In this document: positions 40,209-51,698 of the stretch, in pieces
Position numbering within the stretch: position 1 is the stretch's first letter
Layout: each line of letters opens with the position of its first letter
Source of the DNA: Paulinella micropora
Lineage: Eukaryota; Cercozoa; Imbricatea; Euglyphida; Paulinellidae
Assembly (NCBI GenBank): GCA_019918135.1
Contig: WBZZ01005983.1
Coordinates: 46,001 to 110,000 of the forward strand
Length of the DNA stretch: 64,000 nucleotides
Direction: 5' to 3'
Position numbers and translations under genes: made by a program
The notes under the pieces: model-generated
What the model was told of the DNA's origin: nothing
What the model saw: only the letters and a program-made list of their open reading frames with translations
The model's database searches: none

Positions 40209-41435
40209 CTATTCTCCCTCATTGCCTTGAGCGTGGTCATCTGTCGACAAGTGCACCATCTTGTATACCGGTGCGTTTTCATCCGCCCCATATCGCACCG
40301 TATATCCCGCACAGTCGATTGACGTGCGCATTCGTCTGAGCGAGTCCAAGCTCCACAACAAGCCCCCCGTGTATGCTGGTACCACCCAAAATTTGTGGAT
40401 ATAGACCGAGCCGTCGGAGATCCGGAAAGTCAGCAACATTGTACCCGTGATCGGTGTCGATCCCGACACTCCACTCACCCATCCCTGCGTGTGCCGCAGT
40501 GCCTGCTGATACCACCGCTGTCCCCCATATTTGTCCTGAAAGTGTTTCCCCATGACACTGATCGCCGCCATCGTGTCATTGCCAATGACCTCATACCCGC
40601 CCAACTCGGTAATTTCCACCTTCGTGTAGGCTAAAGGGAAATCAGCTCTTTTAATTGAATTAACCATTCGCCTAGGACTCATAGAATCCGCGTGTTCCGC
40701 GATCTTTTGGTATGTCTGGAGGATAAGTCGGTTCCGCTCCCGTTCCTTCCCCTCATCCCCTCCATTGAGTCCCCTTTTCCCTTTCGACTCCTGGTCGATA
40801 TCCTTATTTATGTTCTCTCTCTTCTGATCCCCTATTTCCCGCCTCTCTCCCTCATCTTCCTTATTCCTTATTACCCCCTGAACCCCCTTATTGCACTTAC
40901 CGTCTATATTTCCGTCATCCTTATCCTCTGTTCTTCCCCCTTTTTCTCCCGTTCCCTCTCCACGAGTCCGCTCCTCTGCCTTCTGCCGTTTGTCGTGTGC
41001 CCTACCCTCTCTCTCCCTCTCCGTTGCTCTCACCCGTTTTCTCGTCATTCCCCAGTCAGATCTATGGACTGTCGTTCTCCTTTGCCACCCCCCCTGGACG
41101 GGCTGCTGTATCCCGCTCCATCTACCCGCCGGAGCAGCAGGCGTTCCTGCCGTCTTCGTTCCCCTATCAGCCATCAATTCCCGCCGCATACCCTTATATT
41201 CCGTATTGATATGTTTCCCACCTGTTTTGCCTTCCCCCGTGATCACGACGTCATCTTTATCCTCACGCCGTCGCGGTCGCGCCTCTTCCTCTTCCTCCCT
41301 CGGCGTCCGTTCCTGTTCAAATATGCCATGTTTCCGTTCATGTTTTTGTTCCATTTCCTCCACGGATATTATCCTACCCGATGGCGTGGGTGTGCCCCCT
41401 CCCGCCGCTCCCTGTCGCTCCGGTAGACCTGCCGT
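40209..41435 (-). pseudogene. Retropepsin-like domain after a charged linker
   Basis: A highly charged Lys/Arg/Glu/Gly linker (about 260 residues) precedes YEVIGNDTMAAISVM, GWVSGVSGSTPITGTMLLTF and KFWVVPAYTGGLLWSLDSLR, which has the layout of a retroviral-type aspartic protease (active-site loop, flap, second loop and hydrophobic end). The active-site triplet reads Asp-Thr-Met rather than Asp-Ser/Thr-Gly, so it is either diverged or dead. Its N-terminal frame joins the gag-side frame exactly if the 41445-45980 insertion and one 9-bp repeat are removed (GSYVSGATAGLPERQG). Confidence 0.6.
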
Positions 41436-41444
41436 CGCCCCTGA
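41436..41444. repeat. 9-bp direct repeat, left flank of insertion
   Basis: CGCCCCTGA, repeated exactly at 45981-45989. Interpreted as a target-site duplication. Confidence 0.75.
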
Positions 41445-41479
41445 AATCAATGCCTCACTATGGAGACAAATACTCAAAA

Positions 41480-41985
41480 TTATTTCTAGTTATTGGAAAT
41501 TATTAGCTAATGGGAATTATTTTATGTTTTTCGAATCATTTCCAGCGTACAAAATAATTTTCAGTGGCTAGAAATCATTTCCAGCGTTCAAAATTATTTC
41601 CAGTGTCCAAAATAATTTCCAGTGTCCAAAATATTTCCAATGGCTGGAAATAATTTCCAGTAGCCGGATCTACTCGCAGTAGTTGAAATTATTTCCAGTG
41701 ATTGGAAATTATTTCCAGTGATTGGAAATTATTTTCCAGTGATTGGAAATTATTTCCAGTGGCTAGAAATTCTTTCCAGTGGTTGGAAATCATTTCCAGT
41801 GGCTGGAAATTATTTCCGGTGCTCAAAATTATTTCCAGTGGCTGGAAATTATTTCCAGTGGCTGGAAATTATTTCGAATGGCTGGAAATTATATTTCGAA
41901 TGGCTGGAAATTATTTCGAATGGCTGGAAATTATTTCCAGTGGCTGGAAATTATTTCCAGTGGCTGGAAACGTTATTAATAGTAC
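41480..41985. repeat. 20-bp palindromic satellite array (GGAAATTATTTCC type)
   Basis: Units of the 13-bp palindrome GGAAATTATTTCC plus a 7-bp spacer AGTGGCT or AGTGATT. About 15-20 units of varying quality. Confidence 0.9.
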
Positions 41986-42135
41986 GGGTTCCGGCCGGGA
42001 GGTTACAGTAATAAGTACAAAGCTATTTCAACAAAGCAAAATTTAATATAATGGTACGTCCGTAAACTGCAATTACTGAAAATTATGATTGCGATAAAAG
42101 TACGTACGTACTAGCAACAATAATATTATTACCTA

Positions 42136-42747
42136 TCAAACGCAATCATAACTTATACTTTTGTTGTAACGTTTCGCAAAACTTAGCACTCTATCCCAGC
42201 TTTCCTGTGCAAACCTTTTACCGTTATGTTGCTGCCTGACTCCATCGTCAAAGATTTCTGTCCCCAACCTAAAGTCCCAATCCTGCACTTTGCCAGTGTA
42301 GGCATCTTTCTTCTCTCTCACATTGGTAAATATGGTTTTATAGTCCTTCAACGACTGAAAACAAGGATAGAAAATGGGAGGTTTGGCGGGAAATGAATCT
42401 ATTGCTGTGTAATCGTTACCCCAAACATGAACCATGTGCCACTTGCCCTTATCCACCGGCACATGCATAGAAGAGACCGGCACCACATTAGAGCTATCTA
42501 ACATACTTTTCGCTTTAGCAAGAGGCACAGAAGTTTGTTTTCTTTTTCTTGGCCCTTGCAAAACGTTGTCCAAACAATCATTAGCTTGTTTGTGAGAGCG
42601 CCAGTTGGCGCTGTTGTTTACATTGTAGTCAGCGAGAAAGGATGAGTCTACCTTTCTGCCTGCAGAATCCTCCTTCGTAGGAACTTCCACGGGCAGACAA
42701 GACTGTGACAAGGTCGCAGATACTCCACGACGTATCCTTTTCCCCAC
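42136..42747 (-). CDS. Putative 3' exon of unknown gene in the insertion
   Basis: An open stretch of 203 codons without an ATG at its upstream end (the frame starts at a GTG), ending TGA/TAA after YNKSISYDCV. Residues 60-75 are basic (GPRKRKQTSVPL). The middle reads KGKWHMVHVWGNDYTAIDSF and KVQDWDFRLGTEIFDDGVRQ. An acceptor-like pyrimidine tract and CAG lie near 42815. It is probably the last exon of the gene whose earlier exons are 43846-43100. No family recognised. Confidence 0.4.
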   Translation of the reverse strand: MGKRIRRGVSATLSQSCLPVEVPTKEDSAGRKVDSSFLADYNVNNSANWRSHKQANDCLDNVLQGPRKRKQTSVPLAKAKSMLDSSNVVPVSSMHVPVDKGKWHMVHVWGNDYTAIDSFPAKPPIFYPCFQSLKDYKTIFTNVREKKDAYTGKVQDWDFRLGTEIFDDGVRQQHNGKRFAQESWDRVLSFAKRYNKSISYDCV

Positions 42748-42879
42748 TCCTGATCACCTGGCATTCGCAAGAAAAACATACGCCCCATGTCCCTGCCAGT
42801 GAGAGCAAGTCTGAATAAACAACAAAAGAAAATTAATGTATGTATGCGTATATATGACTAATACAGATGACCAGAACTG

Positions 42880-43045
42880 CAAATATTTCCATTGGCTAGA
42901 AATATTTCCAGCCACTAGAAATATTTCCAGTGGCTGGAAATATTTCTAGCGCCACTGGAAATATTTCTAGCCACTGGAAATATTTCCAGTGGCTGGAAAT
43001 ATTTCTAGCCACTGGAAATATTTCCAGTGGCTGGAACTTCCACAT
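42880..43045. repeat. 19-bp palindromic satellite array (GGAAATATTTCC type)
   Basis: The 12-bp palindrome GGAAATATTTCC with spacers AGTGGCT or its complement AGCCACT. Here the spacer orientation alternates, so neighbouring units are head to head. Confidence 0.9.
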
Positions 43046-43066
43046 AGAGAAGCGAGCGAGCGAGGG

Positions 43067-43099
<33 letters not shown>

Positions 43100-43103
<4 letters not shown>

Positions 43104-43846
43104 CCTCCTCGTCTTCACTATCTGAGTCCCAGTATCTCTGCAGGTCTTCGTCCGTCCGCGTCTCCAATGGAGGCAACATCTCCCAGGCGACGCTCTCTCG
43201 CCAATACCAAACCTTGTTGCTGTCAGTGGGCTCCTCCTCGGCGTAGGACGAAATATCTACTGCCATCATTGCGCGCTTCAGGCGGCTCGCGCCATGGAAA
43301 ACCTTGTTCAACTTGCCAGCGTTGATAGTGCTGGTGAAGAGTTTGCGCTTGTAGTCGTCGCCAGCCGTCCACATCTCTCGTAGTCGCTTGATAAGACGTG
43401 GACACTCTTCCTCCCCCATGCCGGCGAAACTGCACACAAGTCAGGGTATGTGTTGTAATATAATGCATATGCATATAATTGTAAGACGCAATAATATACA
43501 CACATCGCATAATATATACAATAATTATCATACATACAGAGAGAGAGAGGGGGAGAGCTTCGAGAGAGACAGAAAGAGAGACTAACGTAGAGCCGTCGGA
43601 GAAGACTCCTGCGCCGCGAATCTCGTACACCTCGGCCAGCATACACTTCAACGGAAGCGTTTGCTCTTCCTTGTTTTCCAATTTGAAGGAGAACTCGGCC
43701 GTAGAGGCGCAGAATATACGAAACCTCACCTCCATGTATGCCTTCTTGGAGCCAACGGTAAATAACTCGCAGCAGTGCAAGTACTCGCCTACATCCTTGA
43801 AGGGTAAGGGGGGTTGATTATGCTTGGGGGCCGGCAGTGCGTCCAT
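43100..43846 (-). CDS. Unknown gene with one clear intron, inside the insertion
   Basis: Exon 1 (43846-43587) starts MDALPAPKHNQPPLPFKDVG and ends GAGVFSDGST. The intron is 43586-43430 (157 bp) with donor AC|GTTAGT and acceptor TGTGCAG. Exon 2 (43429 to about 43100) continues FAGMGEEECPRLIKRLREMW and AGDDYKRKLFTSTINAGKLN to an acidic DSDSEDEEES end just before a (GA)n tract. The frame is kept exactly across the splice. Residues such as AYMEVRFRIFCASTAEFSFK suggest a beta domain. The end of exon 2 and the link to 42747 are not resolved. No family recognised. It could be the cargo or enzyme of the inserted element, or a captured host gene. Confidence 0.5.
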
Positions 43847-43914
43847 GGGCCAACGCAGTCATGTCCCAGGAAGTACCTGTTGCATCAAGACACAGAATTG
43901 TTGGCAGGACATGG

Positions 43915-44070
43915 AAATATTTCGAGCCACTGGAAATATTTCCAGCCACTGGAAGTATTTCCAGCCACTGGAAATATTTCCAGCCACTGAAAATACTTCC
44001 AGCCACGGGAAATATTTCCAGCCACTGGAGATATTTCCAGTGGCTGAAAATATTTCCAGTGGCTGTAGAG
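43915..44070. repeat. 19-bp palindromic satellite array
   Basis: GGAAATATTTCC units with mostly AGCCACT spacers, next to the unknown gene. Confidence 0.9.
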
Positions 44071-44186
44071 AGCGAAGAGAGAGAAGAGAGAGAAGAGAGA
44101 GAGCGCGAGTGAAGGAGAAGGAGAAGGAGGAGAAGAAGGAGGGGGTTGAGGAGAAGAAGGAGGAAAATGAGGAGAAGAAGGAGAAG

Positions 44187-44230
<44 letters not shown>

Positions 44231-44245
44231 GACAGAGAGTGAGAA

Positions 44246-44302
<57 letters not shown>

Positions 44303-44571
44303 AAGAGAGAAAGAGAGAAGCAACCAAGCAACCAAGCAACCAAGCAACCAAGCAACCAAGCAACCAAGCAACCAAGCAACCAAGCAACCAAGCAACCAAG
44401 CAACCAAGCAACCAAGCAACCAAGCAACCGACCGACCGACCGACCAGAGAGAGAGAGAGAGAGGGAGGGAGAGAGAGAGAGAGAGCAACCAAGCAACCAA
44501 GCAACCAAGCAACCAAGCAACCAAGCAACCAAGCAACCGACCAACCGACCGACCGACCGACCGACCAGAGG

Positions 44572-44609
<38 letters not shown>

Positions 44610-44673
44610 AGCAACCAAGCTACCAAGCAACCAAGCAACCAAGCAACCAACCAACCGACCGACCGACCGACCA

Positions 44674-44708
<35 letters not shown>
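44071..44708. repeat. Low-complexity tract: (GA)n, (GAGAAGGAG)n and (CAACCAAG)n
   Basis: Purine runs alternate with arrays of CAACCAAG and (CGAC)n. Long frames on both strands here (for example 43824-44783 and 44654-43818) are translations of the repeats and are not genes. Confidence 0.9.
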
Positions 44709-44711
<3 letters not shown>

Positions 44712-45214
44712 CGTTTTAACAACGTCTTAAACGCTCTTTCTCCGCGCTCGCTCGATTCCGCAGCCCAGAAAAAACCCGAGTAAAACGCCTGAAAAAAACT
44801 TACAACAACAGCAGCAACAAGCCAACAAGTTGCACATAAGTGATGCAGGAGCAAATTGTTGAATGCATTCCAGTAGCAAAAGGAGGTAAAGAGAAGCCCA
44901 CCTTCAATACTGCAAAATGGAGCTGTTGAGAATTTTGGGGTCGCAAATTTTGGGGTCGCTTGAAACTGAACCAAAAGCACATGGTCAAAAAAGCCGGAAC
45001 TTGCACTTCCTGGTTTTTTTTTAACAGTGCCATTTTTCTTCCCGATGCCACCGCCCACCTGAACAATTTTTATTGCAGATTATGATAGCGCCTGGCCTGA
45101 AACGTCGAATATAACTTTTCCCGGCCAGAACGGACCAGCCGTTTTTGCAGGGGAATTGCGCAAAGTTTCGCCGCCAGAATCCTGCCACCAGAAAATGAGG
45201 TGCTTTTCACCGTG

Positions 45215-45975
45215 GTTGGAAATATTTCCAGTGGCTGCAAATTATTTTGTCTATTATAAATATTTCCAAAATGTAGAAATATCTCCAGCGACCAGAAATA
45301 ATTTTAGAAGCTGGAAATATTGCCAGCCACTGGAAATATTTCCAGAAACTGAAAATATTTTCTATACTTCCAGCTACTAGAATATTTCCAGCAACTGCAA
45401 ATATTTCCACTGGGCTAGAAATATTCCCAGTCGCTAGAAATATTTCCAGTGACTGGAATATTTCCAGCCAGTGTGACGGGAAATATTTCCATTGTCTTGA
45501 AATATTTCCAGTAGCTAGAAATATTTCCAAAAGTTGGAAACATTTCCAGTGACTGGAAATATTTTGTGCCTTGGAAATATTTCCCAAATGTAGACATATT
45601 TTCAGCCACTGGAAATAATTGTAGAAGCTGGAAATATTTCCAGTGACTGGAAATATTTTGTGCCTTGGAAATATTTCGAAAATGTAGATATATTTCCAGC
45701 CACTGGAAATAATTGTAGAAGCTGGAAATATTTCCAGCCACTGGAAATATTTCGAATGACTGGAAATATTTTCTATACTTCCAGCTACTGGAATATTTCC
45801 AGTAGCTGGAAATATGTCCAGTGGCTGGAAATATTTCCAAGGACTGGAAATATTTTGTACCTTGGAAATATTTCAAAAATGTAGACATATTTCCAGCCAC
45901 TGGAAATAATTGTAAAAGCTGGAAATATTTCCAGCCACTGGAAATATCTCGAGTGACTGGAAATATTTTCTACAT
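45215..45975. repeat. 19-bp palindromic satellite array with longer-period repeats
   Basis: Degenerate GGAAATATTTCC units. A higher-order unit including TGGAAATATTTTGTGCCTTGG and a GTAGACATATTT-type segment recurs at least three times (about 45540, 45640 and 45840). Confidence 0.85.
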
Positions 45976-45980
45976 ACATA

Positions 45981-48215
45981 CGCCCCTGAGACGTAGGAAC
46001 CATATCCCGATCTGCCAGTAGCATGATTTACGCCAGTGGCTGTTCTCCTTCAGTGCCCTTCGCTCATATTTCGGGACTCCCGGTGCATTGCTGAGTCGAT
46101 CGTCCGGGGGATATCTTGCCTCGCCCGGTTTCAAATCCAGATTCCTTGCCGCGTTCGTGTAAAAGGACGGGTTCATCACATCTGGTCCGGATCCTTTCTG
46201 CCTGAACCCTCCCGCTCCATTTGTCGTGTTTACTCCGCCGGCCGAGTATATGGATGCGGGCGACGATCCTCCCTTTGAGACCCCGGCCTCGTCCTCCCTC
46301 CGCCGAAGTCCCCTGTGCCACGTTGTGGTCTGCCACCGCCCTGTTGGCCCCTTGTACTGCCGCCACCTCCCCCGGTCTGCCGTCCTCCTTGTTGCTGCCG
46401 CATTGGTGCCTTCGGCATCTTCGCCAGGATCGCTGGCTCCAGCAACAGCGTCTTTATTGCCTTGACGTCTTCGTGATCCATCGTCCAAGCCACCGGGTTA
46501 GTTTTGCCTTGCCATTTCTGCCATTTGTCCTTGTTGTCAGTGGGTAGCGTCGGCAGTCTCAAGCCCGCGTTCAGCATGTCACCACGTTCTTGGTAGCCTG
46601 CTCCCTCCATAAGCCGTGCCCCAAGATTAGCGGGTATACCTTCCGCTCGTCGTTGATCAGGCACGTGTCCATGCCTGCTTGGAATAAGGCCGGTAGAGGC
46701 ACGCGGGCCCTGATCTTATCCTGGATCACCCCCCGAACCGTTTCTAATTCTCATCCGCATCGGTGAGTGCCACCAACCCAAAGACCGTGCCGAACATCCA
46801 CAAACTGCCAGTGCGATCTCGCCGCATTGCCCTTGACTTCCTTGTCGAAAACTTCTTTCCACGTCAGCTGGTTCGACAACCCCTGATTTGCCCCAACAAT
46901 TCCCAAGACGTCCGCCAAGACGTAGCAAATTGATTCCAGATCGTTGCCACTCTGCGCCCCGCGCAGCTGTTTCTTGAACTGTACCGCAAATTGCCGCATC
47001 ATGTTCATATATCGCCTGTCGTCCCCTTGGCTTTGGTCGATTTGGTCGTACCCCCGCCTTGCCAGCTCCGTATTTGCCTTCAACTCTCTGACTATCTTTT
47101 CCCTTTTCTCCCATCCTTGGACCGAACTCCTGTTTGTACTACTCGCCCAACCCATGCGAGCCTTCTCGTCATCCTCCGATCCTTCCTCCTTTGAATCATC
47201 ATCCGACTCCGAGCCTTCCGAGCCGCTTTTCTTCTTCTTACTCTTCTTCTTCTTCTTTTTCTTATGTTTCTTCTTCTTCCTTTTTTGCGGTGACGCAGCC
47301 TCCGGTTCCTCCATTAATTTCAGCCGAAGCCTAATCCAGGCTACCCAACCATCCACACACCCCCGCACCAACGACAGGTGATAAACCCAGTTCCGTCACC
47401 GTTGCCTTCCGGGTCGCCTCATCCAACAGAGCACTCCCGTTCATCGCGTTGTCCATGAGCCTCTTGAGTGCCGTCCCCCGTTTCTTGATGTTTCCCATCG
47501 CGTCCATGCCGTCGTTGTACTGCTTCATGGCTTCTGTAAAGAAACCCGCTTCCTTCCTCACCTCGTCCGCCCGTTGCGTGTTTGCCGTCTCCAACCACGA
47601 CGCTAAGTCATCAACCGGATTGAGCATCATGCGCTTGTTCCAATCGTGGTATGCCGCAGTGACTTTGATGTCCTGCTGTCGGATTGCTATTATCAGCCGG
47701 TCAATAGCCGCCACCAGTTCCGTCACTTTCCCTTCAGTTATGATTTCCCCGTCATCCATTATAGGCCGTACCATATAAGCCGACAACGTCTTCGACGAGA
47801 TCTGATCCCTGTGATGTCCCACCGCCACCGCCAAAGCCTCCGCCATTTTGGCCAACACTCCCGTCTTGATCCCCGGCCCCCAGTGTGGCTTGCCCGCTGG
47901 TAGCTGCCATTCGTTCCACGCGTCGATGTCGTCCTTAATTCCCCCTTCATCAGGTCCGTCCGTCCAAATTTTGAGCAAGTTCCTGTTCAGATGTGAGTAA
48001 ATCTCGATAGCCGTCGGGCTCGCCTGCAACATCTGGAGGAAGTGGTCGGACATAATCGGAGGATTCCGCGCATACGTCAAAGGAGCCGCCGGCGCCGCTC
48101 CCGCCTTTTCCTCCCCCTCGTCCACCCGCATAGGTGAGGGCCTCGCTTTCTTGAGTGGCGTAAACCTGATCGGGAGTACCGGTGGTGGTACCGCGCCTTG
48201 CGCCTCGTCGGCCAT
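45981..48215 (-). pseudogene. Second gag-region protein of the retroelement
   Basis: Starts MADEAQGAVPPPVLPIRFTP at 48215 and continues through helical segments (HWGPGIKTGVLAKMAEALAV, KATVTELGLSP). A frame change is followed by a Lys-rich block near 47280-47220 and a helical region (YMNMMRQFAVQFKKQLRGAQ). Later pieces carry KDKWQKWQGKTNPVAWTMDH and a Gly/Gln/Arg-rich stretch (GGRQTGGGGG) as in nucleocapsid tails. No zinc knuckle is visible. At least two frameshifts. Role as a structural or RNA-binding protein is inferred from its position between gag and protease. Confidence 0.55.
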
Positions 48216-48449
48216 TCGTCGCCACTAACCTAGAAGGGAGAGATTGATAATAGTAGAACCCAAACCCATATATACATGCCCTTCCTCAAATATGATCCCC
48301 ATCATCCTGTCCACATCCCTTTTGGTATCCAAGCATTGCCCACCTCTAGCCTTCCGAGTCCTCTCTCCCTCTTTCTTATGTAGTCGTCCCCTTTTTTTTT
48401 CTCTCTTTTTTTTTTTTGATTTGATTAGTTTGTGTTTTCCCCTCCCGTT

Positions 48450-50260
48450 TGTCACATGCTGAACTGTTCCAGCACGTCCCTATCTAACTCTTCCATCCAA
48501 TCCATCATCTCCTCCGCTGTCTCCCGTTGGTCCCAAGACCCCCTACTTCCTTCGCGGTTAGACCTCTCCTCCTCATCTTCATCCGTTGTCTCCTTCTCCT
48601 CCCCCTTCGCTTCCTTCTCCCACTTCATTGCCAACTCCTGTATGTGTCTTATCTCCGTTTTTGCCCCCAAGGCCATCATCCACTCCCTGGTCTCCTCCGA
48701 CTGCCACTCATTGCCCTCTACACTCCCCTGTGTCTGTTCCTTCGTCCATCTCGTCCTCAACCGACTGACAAACTGTTTCCATTGTGCAGGATGTTCGTCA
48801 TGCCGTTAGGCCTCCCAAGCCTTAGCCTCTGCCACTGTGCCCGTAAGCGCAGTTTCCACCGACAAAATAACGTCTTGTATCATGTCACCCAGTCTCCTTT
48901 CCACCTCTTGAATTCGTGCATACTGTCCCATTGCCTCCTCTGATTCCTTGAAATGTTTCCAACAAGGCTCCCTCATTTCGACGTACTCGTTCGCTTCTCC
49001 CATCTCTTCCTTAAAATTTCCCATCTCGCCTCCTCTACCACCTCCTTCTGCCGTTGTGCCCGTTCCTGTCCCTGTTCCCATGCCTGGGCCAGTGCTCGAA
49101 CTTGACTCCCCGAGTCATGATCTGAGTCCTCTCTTATCTCTTGTTCCACCACCAACTCTCCCTCTATCTCCTCGTCTTCCGCCTTCCTCCTCACTTCCCT
49201 CGCCATCTTCATTTCCTGCATGATTCTCCACCCTCTCGAGTATTCCTCGCATCCGCAAAGGTTCGACGAACAGTGTCCAACTGTCCTCTCCTCTTCCTTG
49301 GAGAGTTTGCAACCATTTCTTAGCATGTGCTGCCTTCCCCGTGGCGCAAGCCCACGCCGTATGTACCCTCTCCCTACCCATTTCTCCCCCAAATTCGTCA
49401 ACAAGGCCAGAAAAATATATTGGTTCCTCGCCTCCTCCGACTTGGCCAATTGTTTCCATGAACCCTCTCGCTCTCTAAATCACCGTCATCTTAACTCCCA
49501 TAGTTTCCTAATTGCCATCCACCTTTTATCCCCCGTTATCCGTTCCGTGTGCAAAATTGCCTTCACCCGTTGACTCCACTCGTCACCCATCTCCTTTATG
49601 AACTTCCGTGCCTCCTCATCCACCTTATATTCTATCCCCTAATTCGTCTCCATTGTTGGTCCCCCCCGTCAGCTCCAACCTTAGTTCCCGTTTGTTCATC
49701 TTCTGACGTGTGTGCTAACGTAGAAGTATGTATCGTGTTTCCTAGTGTCCCTCACTCCTTCTTCTTAACCTTCTTAGAAGGGTGTTCCTCCTCCTTGTCC
49801 ATTCCCCCTTCCTTCTTTCGTTTCTCCTGCTCCCCAGCCTTCCTGGGCTCTTCATATTCCAGTCTTTCCCGTTTGAAAGCCTCCCTTGACTCCTAGAATG
49901 TCTTCGTATTTCCCTCGCCTCTTGGTTCCACACGTATCGTGCACGTCTCATCTCAGCCAACATCAAAGCCGATATTTTCGCCTTCTCTGCCTTGATCATT
50001 GCCTCCCGTCTTCTTTCTAGCTCATGAGGGCATACCTCCCTTCTCTTTGCCAATTCTAGCAGTTTTTCCCGAAATGTTTCATATTCCTCAGCTGTTGCCA
50101 CCACCTCCTTGTATACATCCTTGCCTATTCGTATTTCCCCCTTGGCCCACATCCCCTTTTCCCCTTCCTCAGTCTCCTCCTCCCACGCCTCACGCCATTG
50201 GTCCCACTGCCTTTCTTCCTCTTCACCCCTCTCTGCCTTGTCAGACTTCTTCTCCTCCAT
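48450..50260 (-). pseudogene. Gag-like capsid region of the retroelement
   Basis: The upstream part begins MEEKKSDKAERGEEEERQWD (50260). Further down, EEPIYFSGLVDEFGGEMGRE and TGKAAHAKKWLQTLQGRGED correspond to the Ty3-type capsid fold (an FSG start and a helix ending in A-x-x-W). The rest is Glu/Lys/Arg-rich coiled-coil. Frames shift several times (50260-49742, 49459-49115, 49081-48806, 48760-48452). It would assemble the virus-like particle. Confidence 0.55.
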
Positions 50261-50270
50261 CGAAAACCTA

Positions 50271-51600
50271 ACGTAGATATAATACCCTATATCATCTAGC
50301 TCCTGTTCCTCTTATTCCCTCATCCCACACTCCTCCCAAGCCTCCCACTCTACGCACTTAGTGCGAAAAAGGAAAATAAGGACTTGAGGGGTACTGATAT
50401 GGCCGATATAGGCAGTATTCCATTCTTTGTAAAAAAGCCCACAAAACCCCTCGAAAAAGGATACCATCTTTGCCTTGTCCACTCCCAAGGTCGCCCACCG
50501 TAAATACCGTGAATTTCCACTTGGAGTTCTGCGCCATGATGTCCCCCTCGTTTCTGTCCTCTTTCGCCATGTCCTTCGTGTCTTTTCCCAAACCAACTCC
50601 ACCATTTGTTTCTCCCATGTTTCCTTTTCGGTTCCCGCCACTTTCCATCCCCCAATTCCATCTGACAATGAGCATAAATCCTCCCATGTCAGTCATCCTC
50701 CATGTCGTCTGATTGCATCCCCCCCGACCGTCTTCCCCCTTTTGTATCCTTCCACATAAACCCCTCCATATACCATGCCATATCATTGTTCGTCCCTCCA
50801 AGCCTTCGAATCCGTGCTGTATTCCCCCTTGTGGCATGTTTTCCCATGTCTTTGTCCCTCCTATCTACCATCCTCCGTTGACATCCGTAAGAACCACCCA
50901 CCTTCCGTACCATTCCTGTGATTCTATTCCAACACTCATTGTGAGAAAACATGTCCTCCTGCCTCCATCATCCACAATAAATATAGAACCAAGTTTGCAC
51001 AAATTTGTCCTTACGGTTTCGAGAGAAAACATGACATGTGTGGAGTGTCCCCATGACATGTATGTACAGCAACCCTTGCTCATCACTCGAAAAACCCCAA
51101 AACACGCAAAGAACGCATGCACCACACTCCTTGCATATATGTGCATTCAAGGTAACCTTATGGCATAATAAATTTCGGGTTTCCATGTGTACAAACCATT
51201 TCCCGCCACATGATGTGTGTGTGTTTGACACAGCAACCCTTGCCCCTCCACGAAAAGACACGAGAACCCAAGACAAACACAAGAAATGTATTTGCATAGA
51301 TTCATACACCAACAACCAAAAACCATCAACAACCATCAAGTTCCATTCCAATAAGCCATGTCGCAAACCTCGAATCTGTTCCGATTTCTCAAGTCATAGA
51401 AGACCCAAAAATTTCCGAGGAACGAGGAAAATTTCCTACCCCGTAAACTGTGTTTTTATTAGCGAGTCCAATGATACCGAGACCAAATATTTAATAATAT
51501 AATAACTGTCTAACCACTTGTAGAATGAGGAATACCTAACGTAGAAGGGACTCCGTACTCTCCAAGCCAAGGTAAACCGACAGACCGGAACATAGAGTAA
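50271..51600. other. Retroelement 5' flank, no clear gene
   Basis: Contains only overlapping weak frames on both strands, pyrimidine-rich on the plus strand up to about 50900. The leader or LTR of the retroelement would be expected here, but I could not match it to a second copy. Confidence 0.5.
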
Positions 51601-51627
51601 CGCAATTATATACCGGATGGGCAGGCA

Positions 51628-51698
<71 letters not shown>

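Larger units (their letters stand above)
41445..45980. mobile_element. 4.54-kb insertion in the retroelement with 9-bp target duplication
   Basis: Bounded by CGCCCCTGA on both sides. Removing the insert and one repeat restores continuous retroelement sequence with an open frame across the join. The insert holds palindromic satellite arrays, (GA)n and (CAACCAAG)n tracts, and an unknown minus-strand gene with at least one intron. Its ends (AATCAATGCC... and ...CTACATACATA) do not form an obvious terminal inverted repeat. A 9-bp duplication would suit a Mutator-type or other cut-and-paste element, but no transposase is recognised. Confidence 0.65.
35088..50270 (-). mobile_element. Ty3/gypsy-like LTR retrotransposon, broken, no LTR seen
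   Basis: Minus-strand order is gag-like (50260-48450), a second gag-region protein (48215-45981), protease-like (41435-40209), RT and RNase H (39841-37555) and integrase (37297-35088). The pol order PR-RT-RH-INT is that of Ty3/gypsy. Frames change often and the 3' end is cut at the fibre junction. I found no pair of long terminal repeats. The body is split by a 4.54-kb insertion at 41445-45980. Confidence 0.85.

Noticed and set aside
43818-44783. Long open frames of 200-320 codons on both strands
   Set aside because: They translate (GA)n and (CAACCAAG)n tracts into Arg/Glu or Ser/Leu repeats. Low-complexity DNA keeps all frames open.
41480-45975. Arrays of GGAAATATTTCC look like a CRISPR array (short repeats, regular spacing)
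   Set aside because: The spacers are also repeats (AGTGGCT/AGCCACT) rather than unique, the period is 19-20 bp, and the surroundings are eukaryotic retroelement DNA with no cas gene.
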